A stretch of 64,000 nt of DNA, taken from contig DWXB01000017.1 in assembly GCA_019119415.1 (NCBI GenBank), forward strand, positions 62,001-126,000. Direction: 5' to 3'. Position 1 is the first letter of the stretch. Every line of letters starts with the position of its first letter. The notes under the pieces are model-generated. The model was not told the DNA's origin. It did no database searches and saw nothing but the letters and a program-made list of their open reading frames with translations. The stretch is from Candidatus Ligilactobacillus avistercoris (GTDB lineage: Bacteria; Bacillota; Bacilli; Lactobacillales; Lactobacillaceae). A program made the position numbers and the translations under genes. Of this stretch, positions 27,763 to 36,342 are shown in pieces.

Positions 27763-29217
27763 ATGACAAAAAAGCAGAAGGCGTTGTTCGTAATCTTCGG
27801 CGGAACTGGTGACCTTGCACGGCGGAAATTATATCCGTCCCTTTTTAAGTTATACCGGAAGGGATTTCTTGATGATGACTTTGCAGTGATTGGAACGGCC
27901 CGGCGGGAATGGACTGATGACCATTACCGTGAGGTTGTTTTGGACTCAATTCGGAAGCTGGTTCCAGCAACGATTGACCCGGATGAGTTTACGAGCCACT
28001 TTTACTACCAGGCCCATAACGTGAACGATACGCAGCACTACGTAACCCTCCGGCAGTTGGCTGAGCGTCTTGACGAGCAGTACCAGCTCGGCGGCAACCG
28101 GATTTTTTACATGGCAATGTCACCGAAATTTTTCAGCGTGATTGCTAAGCACCTCAAGACCCAGGGATTGGTGACGCCGGAAGGATACAACCGGTTAGTA
28201 ATTGAAAAGCCGTTCGGGAACGACCTGGAAAGTGCCCGGAAACTCAATGATGACCTGCGGAAGTACTTCCCGGAGGAATCCATTTTCCGGATTGACCACT
28301 ATCTGGGAAAGGAAATGATTCAGAATATTTCTGCCTTGCGTTTTGGGAACAACCTGTTTAACGCTTTGTGGAATAACCGCTACATTGATAATATCCAGGT
28401 TACCCTCTGTGAACCGCTGGGGGTGGGAACCCGGGCCGGTTACTATGAAGGAGCCGGGGCCTTGCGGGACATGTTCCAGAACCACGTCTTACAAATCGTT
28501 TCCCTACTAACGATGAATTCCCCGGCATCGTTTACCGACGAGGATATCCGGCGGGAAAAGATGAGTGCCCTCAAAGCGCTCAAATTCTACAGCGCTGATG
28601 AGATTAAGCAAAACATTGTCCGCGGGCAATACGATGCGGCCAACGGAATGAAGGGGTACCGTGAAGAAAACGGGGTAGACGAGTATTCCGGGACCGAAAC
28701 GTTTGTGGCGGGCAAGCTGATTGTTGACAACATGAGCTTTGCCGGGGTGCCAATTTACTTCCGGACAGGGAAGCGGATGCGGTGCAAGCAGTCCCGGGTG
28801 GACGTTGTGTTTAAGAACTTGCCAGCCCGGATTTTTAAGTACGGTGAAATTCGCCAAAACGTGTTATCGATTGAGGCGGACCCGCATTCCCGGATGTCAC
28901 TGCAACTCAATACCAAGAAGGAGGGGCAGGGATTTGCGATCCGGCCAATTAACCTTGAGTTTAAGGCCAACGAAAACGAGATTCCTGGCGCGTATGAAAA
29001 ACTCCTTTTGGATGTCCTCTACGGGAACGCAATGAACTTTACCCATCTGGAAGAACTGCTCTATTCGTGGCAGTTCGTGGATGCCATTGAGCGGGTTTGG
29101 GATGACGAAGGAACGCCGGCTGATTTCCCAAACTATGATTGTGGAACGATGGGGCCCCGGAGTGCGATGGAATTATTGGCCCGGGACGGAAAGTTCTGGG
29201 TATATGATCCAGAATAG
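27763..29217 (+). CDS. zwf: Glucose-6-phosphate 1-dehydrogenase
   Basis: 484 residues. NAD(P) motif GGTGDLARRKLY at 13-24, substrate-binding/catalytic RIDHYLGKEMIQN, and EKPFGNDLESA. First step of the oxidative branch feeding 6-phosphogluconate and the phosphoketolase pathway, the main sugar route of heterofermentative lactobacilli, so it is a core catabolic enzyme here. ATG 27763 begins MTKKQKALFVIFGG; a longer in-frame extension from 27664 overlaps the previous terminator and promoter and is rejected. Stands alone between terminators. Confidence 0.95.
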   Translation: MTKKQKALFVIFGGTGDLARRKLYPSLFKLYRKGFLDDDFAVIGTARREWTDDHYREVVLDSIRKLVPATIDPDEFTSHFYYQAHNVNDTQHYVTLRQLAERLDEQYQLGGNRIFYMAMSPKFFSVIAKHLKTQGLVTPEGYNRLVIEKPFGNDLESARKLNDDLRKYFPEESIFRIDHYLGKEMIQNISALRFGNNLFNALWNNRYIDNIQVTLCEPLGVGTRAGYYEGAGALRDMFQNHVLQIVSLLTMNSPASFTDEDIRREKMSALKALKFYSADEIKQNIVRGQYDAANGMKGYREENGVDEYSGTETFVAGKLIVDNMSFAGVPIYFRTGKRMRCKQSRVDVVFKNLPARIFKYGEIRQNVLSIEADPHSRMSLQLNTKKEGQGFAIRPINLEFKANENEIPGAYEKLLLDVLYGNAMNFTHLEELLYSWQFVDAIERVWDDEGTPADFPNYDCGTMGPRSAMELLARDGKFWVYDPE

Positions 29218-29229
29218 GAAAGTGAAATG

Positions 29230-29261
29230 TAGGACCGTGGCGGTTGTCACGGTCCTATTTG
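29230..29261 (+). terminator. Terminator after zwf
   Basis: Ten-base perfect stem TAGGACCGTG/CACGGTCCTA with an 8-base loop; the T tract is short (TTTG). Confidence 0.75.
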
Positions 29262-29362
29262 TAAAGGAGAAAGTGAATTTATTCGGTCAAAGGTGAGTGA
29301 TGAGCGTTATGTTTTCCAGTTAATTCCAGTGAGAAAGTGACGGGGAGATTCGGGGTTAATTA

Positions 29363-29391
29363 TTTACTTTTTATTCAAAATACGGTATATT
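29363..29391 (+). promoter_or_regulatory. Promoter upstream of the anchored repeat protein
   Basis: TTTACT at 29363-29368, 17-base spacer, TATATT at 29386-29391. The rest of 29262-29362 shows nothing further. Confidence 0.5.
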
Positions 29392-29437
29392 GTGAGAAGT
29401 TTGTTTATTAAAAATTTGATAAGGAGTAGTTTCACCA

Positions 29438-30538
29438 ATGTTTACCATTAAGGATGACAAAAAGCCACTGTATCGCCGGTGGTGGTTCTGGCTGATACTT
29501 GTGGTGATACTTGTGGGCGCTGGGCTGACCGGAACAGCGGTGCATTACGTGCACCAGGCAGCTCGAACCGAACGGCGCACGGCTAAGAAACACCATCAAG
29601 CAGTCCAAACGGATAAAAAGGCTGAGCAAACCCAAGAAAAAGCGCCCCGCGCGATTGCCACACCTAACAAGCAGCAGCGGGATCAGCTTGTTAGTCAGGC
29701 CAAGAGCGGCGCAGACCTTCAGGCGGTTACGGCGGGGCAGCCCCAGGTAATCCACTTTGACCGGGACGACCAAACCATCAAGACGACGGTTGATAACAAC
29801 GGGCAGATTAAACCCGGGCGGTACGCCGTTAAGTTGACGCGGGCGAATAAGAATTTTGATGATGATTTTCATGAATTATCGTTCGAGGCGCACTATAACG
29901 TCTACTCGGTGGATGATGCCAAGACGGACGACATTGTTCAAGGGACAGCTAACTTGCCTGCCGGGCGCGAAGTGAAGCTGAAGGGAAGTAAGGGTGACAC
30001 TGTTACCTTGATTCCGCTTAAGAACCAGCAGCGAGCCGACCAGTTTATTTACAACGGGAGTTCTGTGCGGTCAACCGATGATGTTCAACCGGGGGTTTAC
30101 CAACTGACGTACTGTGACACAACTGGGGATGACGATCAGTCCGGCGTATCACTTGACGGCAACGATTGCTATGACTACTTCACGTTGTATGATCGTCCGA
30201 ACATGAAGAAGCACCACTACACGAGTGTCGTGGTGGCCATCCAAAAGGACCAGAAGATTGAAGTGGATAGTGGCGCGGTTCACCTTCAGCGGGTTCAAAT
30301 TCCCCCAAAACCGCAGAACCTCATTCTTGGTTCGGCCGTGTACACGGTGGGACAGGATCTGCCCGCTGGCCGGTACAAGGTCCGGGTCTTGAGTGGTTCG
30401 GGTGACATTGGAAAGGCGGATAGCCTTGCAACGCTTGCCCACCTCAAAAAGCACGGAACGACCACGGTCACCCTGAAGAAGGGAACTAGAATTGAGATTA
30501 ACCCCAACGTTGTTTCGCTGACCTACGTTGGAAGCTAG
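29438..30538 (+). CDS. Membrane-anchored extracytoplasmic repeat protein, function unknown
   Basis: 366 residues. A short basic cytoplasmic start, one membrane helix at about 15-36, a Lys/Gln-rich linker (40-100), then an extracytoplasmic part with three degenerate beta-type units, each marked by a Gly-containing turn followed by a beta strand: IKPGRYAVKL (124-133), VQPGVYQLTY (216-225) and LPAGRYKVRVL (308-318), the last in GSAVYTVGQDLPAGRYKV followed by VTLKKGTRIEI. Similar turn-strand units occur in many unassigned Firmicutes cell-surface proteins. I recognise no enzyme or sorting signal. NfeD follows after about a dozen bases, so it probably belongs to the NfeD-SPFH transcript. Cys226 and Cys244 could form a disulfide. 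Confidence 0.75.
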   Translation: MFTIKDDKKPLYRRWWFWLILVVILVGAGLTGTAVHYVHQAARTERRTAKKHHQAVQTDKKAEQTQEKAPRAIATPNKQQRDQLVSQAKSGADLQAVTAGQPQVIHFDRDDQTIKTTVDNNGQIKPGRYAVKLTRANKNFDDDFHELSFEAHYNVYSVDDAKTDDIVQGTANLPAGREVKLKGSKGDTVTLIPLKNQQRADQFIYNGSSVRSTDDVQPGVYQLTYCDTTGDDDQSGVSLDGNDCYDYFTLYDRPNMKKHHYTSVVVAIQKDQKIEVDSGAVHLQRVQIPPKPQNLILGSAVYTVGQDLPAGRYKVRVLSGSGDIGKADSLATLAHLKKHGTTTVTLKKGTRIEINPNVVSLTYVGS

Positions 30539-30550
30539 GGGGTGAGGGAA

Positions 30551-31015
30551 ATGAATGGATTGGGATTAACCCCAACGATGTTGCTTTGGATCTGGGCCGG
30601 GTTAGCAGCGCTTTTCCTGGTTATCGAGTTGTTTACGACCCAGTTAGTGGCAATCTGGTTTGCTGTTAGTTCGGTTGTAAGTTTGGGCTTACAGGTGTGC
30701 CACGTTAGCCTCACGGTTCAGTTAATTCAGTTTTTAGTAACCGGGATTATTCTGGGAATAATCTTTCACCCGCTTGCGAAGCACTTACTGCAACGGCGTG
30801 GTTATCAACCGCTCAATACCGCGGAAACCGTGATTGGAAAGCACGGTCGGGTAACGACCGCGATTAAGGATGGTGCTGGCCGGGTAATGGTTGCGGGGGA
30901 TGACTGGAAGGCCACGGCTGACCAGGATTTACCCGTTGGTTGTCAGGTAACGGTCACCGCGCTAAACGGTGTGACGGTGACGGTGAAAAAATTTAAGCAG
31001 GAGGATGACAAATGA
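30551..31015 (+). CDS. NfeD-like membrane protein
   Basis: 154 residues: three membrane helices (LLWIWAGLAALFLVIELF, then VAIWFAVSSVVSLGLQ and FLVTGIILGIIF) and a C-terminal OB-fold (NTAETVIGKHGRVTTAIKDGAGRVMVAGDDWKATAD). NfeD-type proteins pair with SPFH scaffold proteins; the next gene is one and overlaps it by four bases, the usual arrangement. Start ATG 30551 has AGGGGG at 30537-30542. This short form lacks the ClpP-like serine protease domain. Likely role is organisation of membrane microdomains or quality control. Confidence 0.88.
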   Translation: MNGLGLTPTMLLWIWAGLAALFLVIELFTTQLVAIWFAVSSVVSLGLQVCHVSLTVQLIQFLVTGIILGIIFHPLAKHLLQRRGYQPLNTAETVIGKHGRVTTAIKDGAGRVMVAGDDWKATADQDLPVGCQVTVTALNGVTVTVKKFKQEDDK

Positions 31016-31971
31016 TCTTTTTAATCTTATTACTGATTTTAGTTGCGGTGGTCGTATACGTACTCGGCCACATTCGGGTTGTTAGCCAGAGCCAAAGCTG
31101 GGTTGTTGAGCGGTTAGGAAGTTACTACGCTACTTGGACTAACGGGGTGCACTTCCTGGTTCCGTTTGTTGATAACGTGGTGGCGAAGAATTCCCTTAAG
31201 GAACAGGTAATGGATTTTCCGCCTCAGCCGGTAATTACGAAGGATAACGTTACGATTAAGATTAATACCGTGGTTTATTCCCAGGTAACGGATTCTAAGT
31301 TGACGACCTACGGGATTGAAAATCCGGTTGCTGCCCTTGAAAACTTAACGGCAACGACCCTCCGGAACATCATTGGTGATTTGGACCTTGACGAGACGTT
31401 AACGAGCCGGGACATTATTAACACCAAGATGCGGACCATTCTGGATGGCGCCACCGATAAGTGGGGAATTAAGGTTAACCGGGTGGAAGTAAAGGACATT
31501 ACGCCGCCGGCTGAAATTCAAAATGCCATGGAAAAGCAGATGAAGGCTGAACGGGAACGGCGGGCCCAGGTGTTGGCTGCCGAAGGAAACAAGAAGGCCG
31601 CAATTCTGCAGGCGGAAGGACAAAAGGAATCCCAGATTCTGCAGGCCCAGGCCGACAAGGAATCAGCAATCCAGGTTGCTGAGGGGCAAAAGCAGTCCCG
31701 GATTCTGGAAGCTGAGGGTCAGGCCGAAGCAATTCGGCAGGTTCAACAGGCGACAGCTGACGGGTTAAGCGCAATCAGTCAGGCAGACGTCACGGACCAG
31801 ACGTTGACCGTGAAGGGCTTAGAGGCCGTTAAGCAGTTGGCTGACGGGCAGGCCACGAAACTGGTCATTCCGAGTGAGCTACAAAACATTGCTAGTCTTG
31901 GATCCGTCTTTAAGGCCAGCGTTACGGATGACGCCGCTAAAAAGCAGGATGCACCTAACGAGCGGAACTAA
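31012..31971 (+). CDS. SPFH-domain protein (stomatin/prohibitin, QmcA-like)
   Basis: 319 residues. N-terminal membrane helix (IFLILLLILVAVVVYVLG), SPFH/PHB domain (VVSQSQSWVVERLGSYYATWTNGVHF to RVEVKDITPP), then a long Ala/Glu/Gln-rich coiled coil with repeated EGQK/QADKES units (about 175-245) for oligomerisation. Such proteins build large membrane ring scaffolds and can bind FtsH-type proteases. Overlap with the NfeD gene points to joint function. The coil codes for near-repeated DNA as well. Confidence 0.92.
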   Translation: MIFLILLLILVAVVVYVLGHIRVVSQSQSWVVERLGSYYATWTNGVHFLVPFVDNVVAKNSLKEQVMDFPPQPVITKDNVTIKINTVVYSQVTDSKLTTYGIENPVAALENLTATTLRNIIGDLDLDETLTSRDIINTKMRTILDGATDKWGIKVNRVEVKDITPPAEIQNAMEKQMKAERERRAQVLAAEGNKKAAILQAEGQKESQILQAQADKESAIQVAEGQKQSRILEAEGQAEAIRQVQQATADGLSAISQADVTDQTLTVKGLEAVKQLADGQATKLVIPSELQNIASLGSVFKASVTDDAAKKQDAPNERN

Positions 31972-31988
31972 CGTAGAGAGGATACTTA

Positions 31989-32498
31989 ATGGGGCAAGAA
32001 CAGTTTAGTTATGGTGTCCAAAAGACTCCTAAGCAATCAGGCAAGCACCGTCCTTCTAAGCGGGTGCTTGCCCGCCTATGGATGGTTGCTGTCGCACTGA
32101 CCGTTATTGCGGTGGTGGTCGATTGCACCGAGGGAGCACTCCTGGGGCGCGCCTTACTTCACGAACAGGTGGCTATTTCGCGCATTACGTGGTGTGTTTA
32201 CGTGTTAATTGCGTGGCTAGTAGCGTGGTGGACGCTCCGCGATGTTTTGCCGTTTCGTCGGAGCGGCTTTACCTCCCTGGGAGTCATGGCGGTAACTGTT
32301 ATCTTAGGGTGGATTACGCAATATGTAGCCATTAATGCATTAACTCAGTGGATGACTGCGGCGATACTCCAGGGTTCGGATAAGATATTCTTCGTAATTA
32401 GTCTTCTGTGTGACCTTGCGACGGCTAATACCTTTATCATTACCGCACTGATTACCACCATTGTGTTTCTCGTGGTTAGGCATGGGCAGCAGGCATAG
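31989..32498 (+). CDS. Four-TM membrane protein of unknown function
   Basis: 169 residues. A hydrophilic, basic N-terminus of about 28 residues is followed by four predicted helices (VAVALTVIAVVVDCTEGALL, YVLIAWLVAWWTLRDVL, SLGVMAVTVILGWITQYVAI, IITALITTIVFLVVRHG). I do not recognise the family. It starts 17 bases after the SPFH gene and precedes a terminator, so it is the last gene of the envelope cluster and may be a client or partner of the scaffold. Confidence 0.7.
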   Translation: MGQEQFSYGVQKTPKQSGKHRPSKRVLARLWMVAVALTVIAVVVDCTEGALLGRALLHEQVAISRITWCVYVLIAWLVAWWTLRDVLPFRRSGFTSLGVMAVTVILGWITQYVAINALTQWMTAAILQGSDKIFFVISLLCDLATANTFIITALITTIVFLVVRHGQQA

Positions 32499-32552
32499 GT
32501 GTTAAATTAAAACAAGTCCTTCACCGGGAAGAACTTGAAAATACGAGGGGTT

Positions 32553-32577
32553 GGGGCAGATGCTCTGACCCCTTTTT
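32553..32577 (+). terminator. Terminator of the NfeD-SPFH cluster
   Basis: GGGGCAGA (32553-32560) pairs with TCTGACCCC (32564-32572) with one bulged A, followed by TTTTT. Confidence 0.8.
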
Positions 32578-32598
32578 GCGGATAAAATGACCGGTGGG

Positions 32599-32627
32599 TT
32601 GCACGAACACGTGTGCGGCGTTTTAAT
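32599..32627 (+). promoter_or_regulatory. dinB promoter
   Basis: TTGCAC at 32599-32604, 17-base spacer, TTTAAT at 32622-32627, about 30 bases before the GTG start. The LexA-like box occupies the spacer. Confidence 0.65.
32604..32617. promoter_or_regulatory. Candidate LexA/SOS box in the dinB promoter
   Basis: CGAACACGTGTGCG matches the Gram-positive LexA consensus CGAACRNRYGTTYG at all specified positions but one (G for T in the right half). Its placement inside the promoter spacer is what a repressor site should be. Confidence 0.7.
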
Positions 32628-32657
32628 AAAGAGAAGAACGATTGTGGGGGTGGTTTT

Positions 32658-33737
32658 GTGGCTGACCAACGAAAAATTATTCACGTCGATATGGATGCCT
32701 TTTACGCATCAATCGAGATGCGGGACCACCCTGAACTGCAAAATGTTCCCCTGGTGGTCAGCCGGAATCCCCGGCATTCCGGTGGTCACGGCGTAGTCGC
32801 AACCGCTAACTACATTGCGCGCCAGTACGGGATTCATTCAGCCATGAGTGCGCAGGAGGCTCTCCGGCGGTGCCCGCAAGCCCATTTTAAGCGGCCGGAC
32901 TTCCCCAAGTATCACCGGGTTTCTGATCAAATTCACGCGCTTTTTCACGAGTATACCGACATGATTGAGCCGGTTGCTTTGGACGAAGCGTACCTGGACG
33001 TGACGCACAACAAAAAGGGAATCCGCTCAGCAATCGTCGTTGCCCGCCAAATCCAGCGCGCCATCTTTGAGCAAACCCACCTGACTTGTTCGGTGGGGGT
33101 GGCACCGAATAAGTTTTTGGCAAAACTGGGGTCGGAGTACCGCAAACCGGTCGGCGTGGCGGTCGTGCGCCAGGAGGACGTGCGGGCCTTCCTGGATCCC
33201 CTGCCCATCGAAACCATCCGGGGCGTGGGCAAGAAGACCGTTGTTAAAATGCACGCCATGGGAATTGAGACGGGCGCAGACCTGTATGCAACCAGTGATG
33301 CCGAATTAATCCGCCACTTTGGCAAAGCTGGGCACCTGTTCTACGAACGGATTCGCGGAATTGATCCCCGCCCGGTGGAATGGCAACGGGAACGGAAGTC
33401 GATTGGGAGCGAGCGGACGTTCGATCAGCCGCTGATGAGTAGCGTTGAGGTTGAGCGGGTGATGCACGCGACGGCGGAACGGCTTGTTGGTGAACTTCAC
33501 CGGAAACAAAAACACGGGAAGACGCTTGTTATCAAGGTGCGCAACGCGGCGTTCGAAACGGTTACGCGGCGGATTACCCTGGATGACTACTTTGAAAACG
33601 ATGTTCAGGAAATTCAGCGGTACGGGCAGCAGCTCTTTGATATGGTTCAACCGGATGCCATTAACGTGCGCTTGTTAGGGCTAACAATGACTAACCTGGA
33701 TGACGTTGCCTTTGAAAACATCCGTCTCCCGCTTTAG
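32658..33737 (+). CDS. dinB: DNA polymerase IV (DinB)
   Basis: 359 residues, Y-family translesion polymerase. HVDMDAFYASIE at the start supplies the first metal Asp, VALDEAYLDVT the catalytic Asp-Glu pair, CSVGVAPNKFLAKLGSEYRKP the palm, helix-hairpin-helix in ETIRGVGKKTVVKMHAMG, and the little-finger domain after about 240. GTG 32658 with GGGGG seven bases upstream is the family start; upstream in-frame ATG at 32613 overlaps the SOS-like box. Expected to be induced by DNA damage. Confidence 0.94.
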   Translation: MADQRKIIHVDMDAFYASIEMRDHPELQNVPLVVSRNPRHSGGHGVVATANYIARQYGIHSAMSAQEALRRCPQAHFKRPDFPKYHRVSDQIHALFHEYTDMIEPVALDEAYLDVTHNKKGIRSAIVVARQIQRAIFEQTHLTCSVGVAPNKFLAKLGSEYRKPVGVAVVRQEDVRAFLDPLPIETIRGVGKKTVVKMHAMGIETGADLYATSDAELIRHFGKAGHLFYERIRGIDPRPVEWQRERKSIGSERTFDQPLMSSVEVERVMHATAERLVGELHRKQKHGKTLVIKVRNAAFETVTRRITLDDYFENDVQEIQRYGQQLFDMVQPDAINVRLLGLTMTNLDDVAFENIRLPL

Positions 33738-33747
33738 GTGGGGAATT

Positions 33748-33756
33748 TGCTATACT
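33748..33756 (+). promoter_or_regulatory. Extended -10 promoter of nrnA
   Basis: TGCTATACT, identical to the element before rodZ including the following GG; 38 bases upstream of the nrnA ATG. Confidence 0.6.
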
Positions 33757-33793
33757 GGATAGCAGGAAGGTTTTGAAGAAGGGACCGATAAGG

Positions 33794-34753
33794 ATGACAG
33801 TACAGGACGAAATTATTAGCAAGATTGAAGCGGCACCAACGATTATTATTCACCGCCACCAGCGGCCGGATCCGGATGCGGTCGGCTCCCAGGCAGGGTT
33901 AGCGACCATTTTGCGGGCAAGTTTTCCGGACAAACAGGTCTATCAGGTTGGCCAGGACGTCCACAGCCTAGATTGGATTGCGAAGGAACAAACGGTTGAC
34001 GATGCAGTTTACCAGCATGCGTTGGTGATTGTTCTGGATACGGCAAACGCCCCGCGGGTTGATGATGTCCGGTATACTACGGGAGCTGATCTCATTAAAA
34101 TTGACCACCACCCGGCAGAGGACCAGTACGCGCCGTTAAACTGGGTGGTTCCGGAAGCATCAAGTACGTCCGAACTGGTGGTGGATCTCGTGACTGCAAG
34201 CCACGGGAAACTGCACCTGACGCCCGAAGCAGCCCGGATGCTGTACGCCGGGATTGTGGGGGACACTGGCCGGTTTATGTACGATAACACGACCCCGCAC
34301 ACGCTGGAGGTTGTTGCTGAACTTTTCCGGCAGGGGATTGACGCGCCGGCGGTTAACCGGAAGTTAAGCGATATTTCCCTGCCTGAGGCGCGCTTAGCTG
34401 CGTTTGTATACCAGAACATGGAGATTACGGAGCACCATGCCGCCTTTGTTGTAATTAAGCTGGAGGATATTGAACGGTTAGGAATCAAGGATACTGGCAC
34501 GTCAAGCGCCGTTTCCCTGCCAGGGATGATTGCGGATGTATTATGCTGGACCGTGATTGTTGAACAGCGGGACGGGACGTACCGGCTCCGGATTCGGTCG
34601 AAGGCCCCAGTGATCAACGAACTGGCAAAGAAGCACGATGGTGGGGGGCATCCCCTGGCAAGTGGGGCCGTTTTGCACGATGAGGAGCAAATTCCGGACT
34701 ACGTCGCTGAGTTAGATGCCTTAGCAGCAAAGTACGAGGAGGAACACCAGTAA
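33794..34753 (+). CDS. nrnA: DHH/DHHA1 phosphoesterase (NrnA, nano-RNase/pAp phosphatase)
   Basis: 319 residues. Metal motifs HRHQRPDPDAVGSQ, VLDTANAPRVDD, KIDHHPAEDQY (DHH) and the C-terminal GGGHPLASGA of DHHA1. NrnA degrades short RNA oligonucleotides and dephosphorylates 3'-phosphoadenosine-5'-phosphate in Firmicutes lacking Orn. The next gene, a DEAD-box helicase, overlaps its stop by one base, suggesting a joint RNA-turnover unit. Confidence 0.93.
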   Translation: MTVQDEIISKIEAAPTIIIHRHQRPDPDAVGSQAGLATILRASFPDKQVYQVGQDVHSLDWIAKEQTVDDAVYQHALVIVLDTANAPRVDDVRYTTGADLIKIDHHPAEDQYAPLNWVVPEASSTSELVVDLVTASHGKLHLTPEAARMLYAGIVGDTGRFMYDNTTPHTLEVVAELFRQGIDAPAVNRKLSDISLPEARLAAFVYQNMEITEHHAAFVVIKLEDIERLGIKDTGTSSAVSLPGMIADVLCWTVIVEQRDGTYRLRIRSKAPVINELAKKHDGGGHPLASGAVLHDEEQIPDYVAELDALAAKYEEEHQ

Positions 34754-36096
34754 TGGCGACCTTTGCAGATTTTAATTTCCAGCCGTTTATCAACAAGGCG
34801 TTAGCGGCGATTAACTTCACCCACCCAACGGAGGTGCAGCAACGCCTAATCCCAACGATTATGGCGGGGAAGAGCGTGGTGGGTCAATCCCAGACCGGGA
34901 GCGGGAAGACGCACACGTTTCTTCTTCCGATTTTTAATGCGGTTGACCCCCATACCCAGGTGGTTCGGGCTGTGATTACGACGCCTAGCCGGGAGCTTGC
35001 CTACCAGATTTATGATGCTGCTAAGCAGATTGTGCGGTTTAATCCGGCAATCGTGGTGCAAAACTACGTCGGGGGGACCGATAAGCAACGGCAAATCAGT
35101 AAACTCCAGCGGACGCAGCCCCACATTGTGATCGGAACTCCTGGTCGGATTAACGACCTGATTCGCCGCGGGGCGCTTGACGTTCACCGGGCGCAAATGC
35201 TGGTGGTTGATGAGGCGGACATGACCCTTGACCTGGGCTTTTTGGCAGAAACAGATGCCATTGCCGGTGCAATGCCGCGTGACCTGCAAATGATGGTCTT
35301 CTCTGCCACGATTCCTGAAAAACTCCGCCCGTTTTTACGGAAATACATGGAAAACCCGGTCGTCGAAGTTGTGGAAAACCAGCAAGTCATTAGCCCAACG
35401 ATTGATAATTTCTTGTTGTCAACGAAGGGCCGGGACCGGAACCAGCTGATCTTGAAGTTGCTTACCATGGGTGAACCGTACCTGGCGTTGGTATTTACTA
35501 ATACCAAGGAACGGGCTGATGAACTCAGCACCTACCTGCGGCACCAGGGATTGCGTATTGCCACCGTTCACGGGGGGATTCAGCCCCGCGAACGTAAGCG
35601 GGTGATGCGGGCAATCCACAACATGGAATACCAGTACGTGGTGGCGACGGACCTTGCAGCCCGCGGAATTGATATTGAAGGGGTCTCCCTGGTAATCAAC
35701 GACGACTTACCCCAGGACCTGGAATTCTTCGTTCACCGGGTTGGGCGGACTGGCCGGAACGGACTTTCCGGGACGGCAATTACCCTGTATGGGCCGGGTG
35801 ATGACAGTAAAATCCAGGAACTTGAAGGAATGGGAATCCATTTCAAACCGAAGGAATTAAAGAACGACCGGTTAGTGGATACGTACGATCGGCGCCGGCG
35901 CCAGCAGCGGGGAAAACGGCAGGATCACATGGATCCGCAACTACGAGGAATGGTTAAGAAGGCCAAGAAAAAGCATAAGCCGGGCTATAAGAAGAAGATT
36001 AAGTGGGCAATTGCCAAGGACGCCCAGCAAAAACGGCGGATTGAACGGCGCCAGAAGATGCGGGTCCAGCGTAAACAGCGCAGGGATAACTGGTAA
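34753..36096 (+). CDS. cshB: DEAD-box RNA helicase (CshB-like)
   Basis: 447 residues. Q motif region FTHPTEVQQRLIPTIM, Walker A SQTGSGKTH, VVDEADMTLDLGF (motif II), SATIP (motif III), and motif VI HRVGRTGRNG. The last 60 residues are strongly basic (KKAKKKHKPGYKKKIKW and RRIERRQKMRVQRKQRR), a likely RNA-binding tail. CshB-type helicases unwind structured RNA, notably in cold. Its ATG overlaps the nrnA stop. Confidence 0.92.
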   Translation: MATFADFNFQPFINKALAAINFTHPTEVQQRLIPTIMAGKSVVGQSQTGSGKTHTFLLPIFNAVDPHTQVVRAVITTPSRELAYQIYDAAKQIVRFNPAIVVQNYVGGTDKQRQISKLQRTQPHIVIGTPGRINDLIRRGALDVHRAQMLVVDEADMTLDLGFLAETDAIAGAMPRDLQMMVFSATIPEKLRPFLRKYMENPVVEVVENQQVISPTIDNFLLSTKGRDRNQLILKLLTMGEPYLALVFTNTKERADELSTYLRHQGLRIATVHGGIQPRERKRVMRAIHNMEYQYVVATDLAARGIDIEGVSLVINDDLPQDLEFFVHRVGRTGRNGLSGTAITLYGPGDDSKIQELEGMGIHFKPKELKNDRLVDTYDRRRRQQRGKRQDHMDPQLRGMVKKAKKKHKPGYKKKIKWAIAKDAQQKRRIERRQKMRVQRKQRRDNW

Positions 36097-36125
36097 TTGA
36101 CAACCGAGGGGCCGTTTGCTATTCT
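36097..36125 (+). promoter_or_regulatory. Promoter of the alaS T-box leader
   Basis: TTGACA at 36097-36102, 17-base spacer, TATTCT at 36120-36125 with TGC just before it. Confidence 0.8.
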
Positions 36126-36319
36126 TAAACGCGACAGGATATGCGGTCTGCCGGCGTTCTGCAGCGAGGATTCTGGTGGTGCGACGAATCTAGAATTAGG
36201 CAGGCTGTGCTCCCTGGCTTAAAACTGAATGAATTAACCATTAAGAGGTAGACGATTAGCATCGTTGCAAGTAAGGTGGTACCGCGCAAAGGCGTCCTTA
36301 CGTTGTAACGGTGCTTTTT
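36126..36319 (+). promoter_or_regulatory. T-box riboswitch controlling alaS
   Basis: The conserved T-box AAGGTGGTACCGCG lies at 36273-36286, followed by a terminator hairpin (36287-36319, ending TTTTT) and then the alaS start. The 5' part forms a long stem I; an inner helix GTCTGCC/GGCAGGC can be drawn, placing GCT at 36209-36211 in the specifier position, which fits alanine, though I assign that codon tentatively. Uncharged tRNA-Ala pairs with the T-box and allows read-through. Confidence 0.92.
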
Positions 36320-36342
36320 ATCGTTAGAAAGGAATTGTTACC

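Noticed and set aside
31500..31760. Short near-repeats in DNA of the SPFH gene as a repeat element
   Set aside because: They come from repeated coiled-coil residues (EGQK/QADKES) in the protein, not from a mobile or CRISPR repeat.
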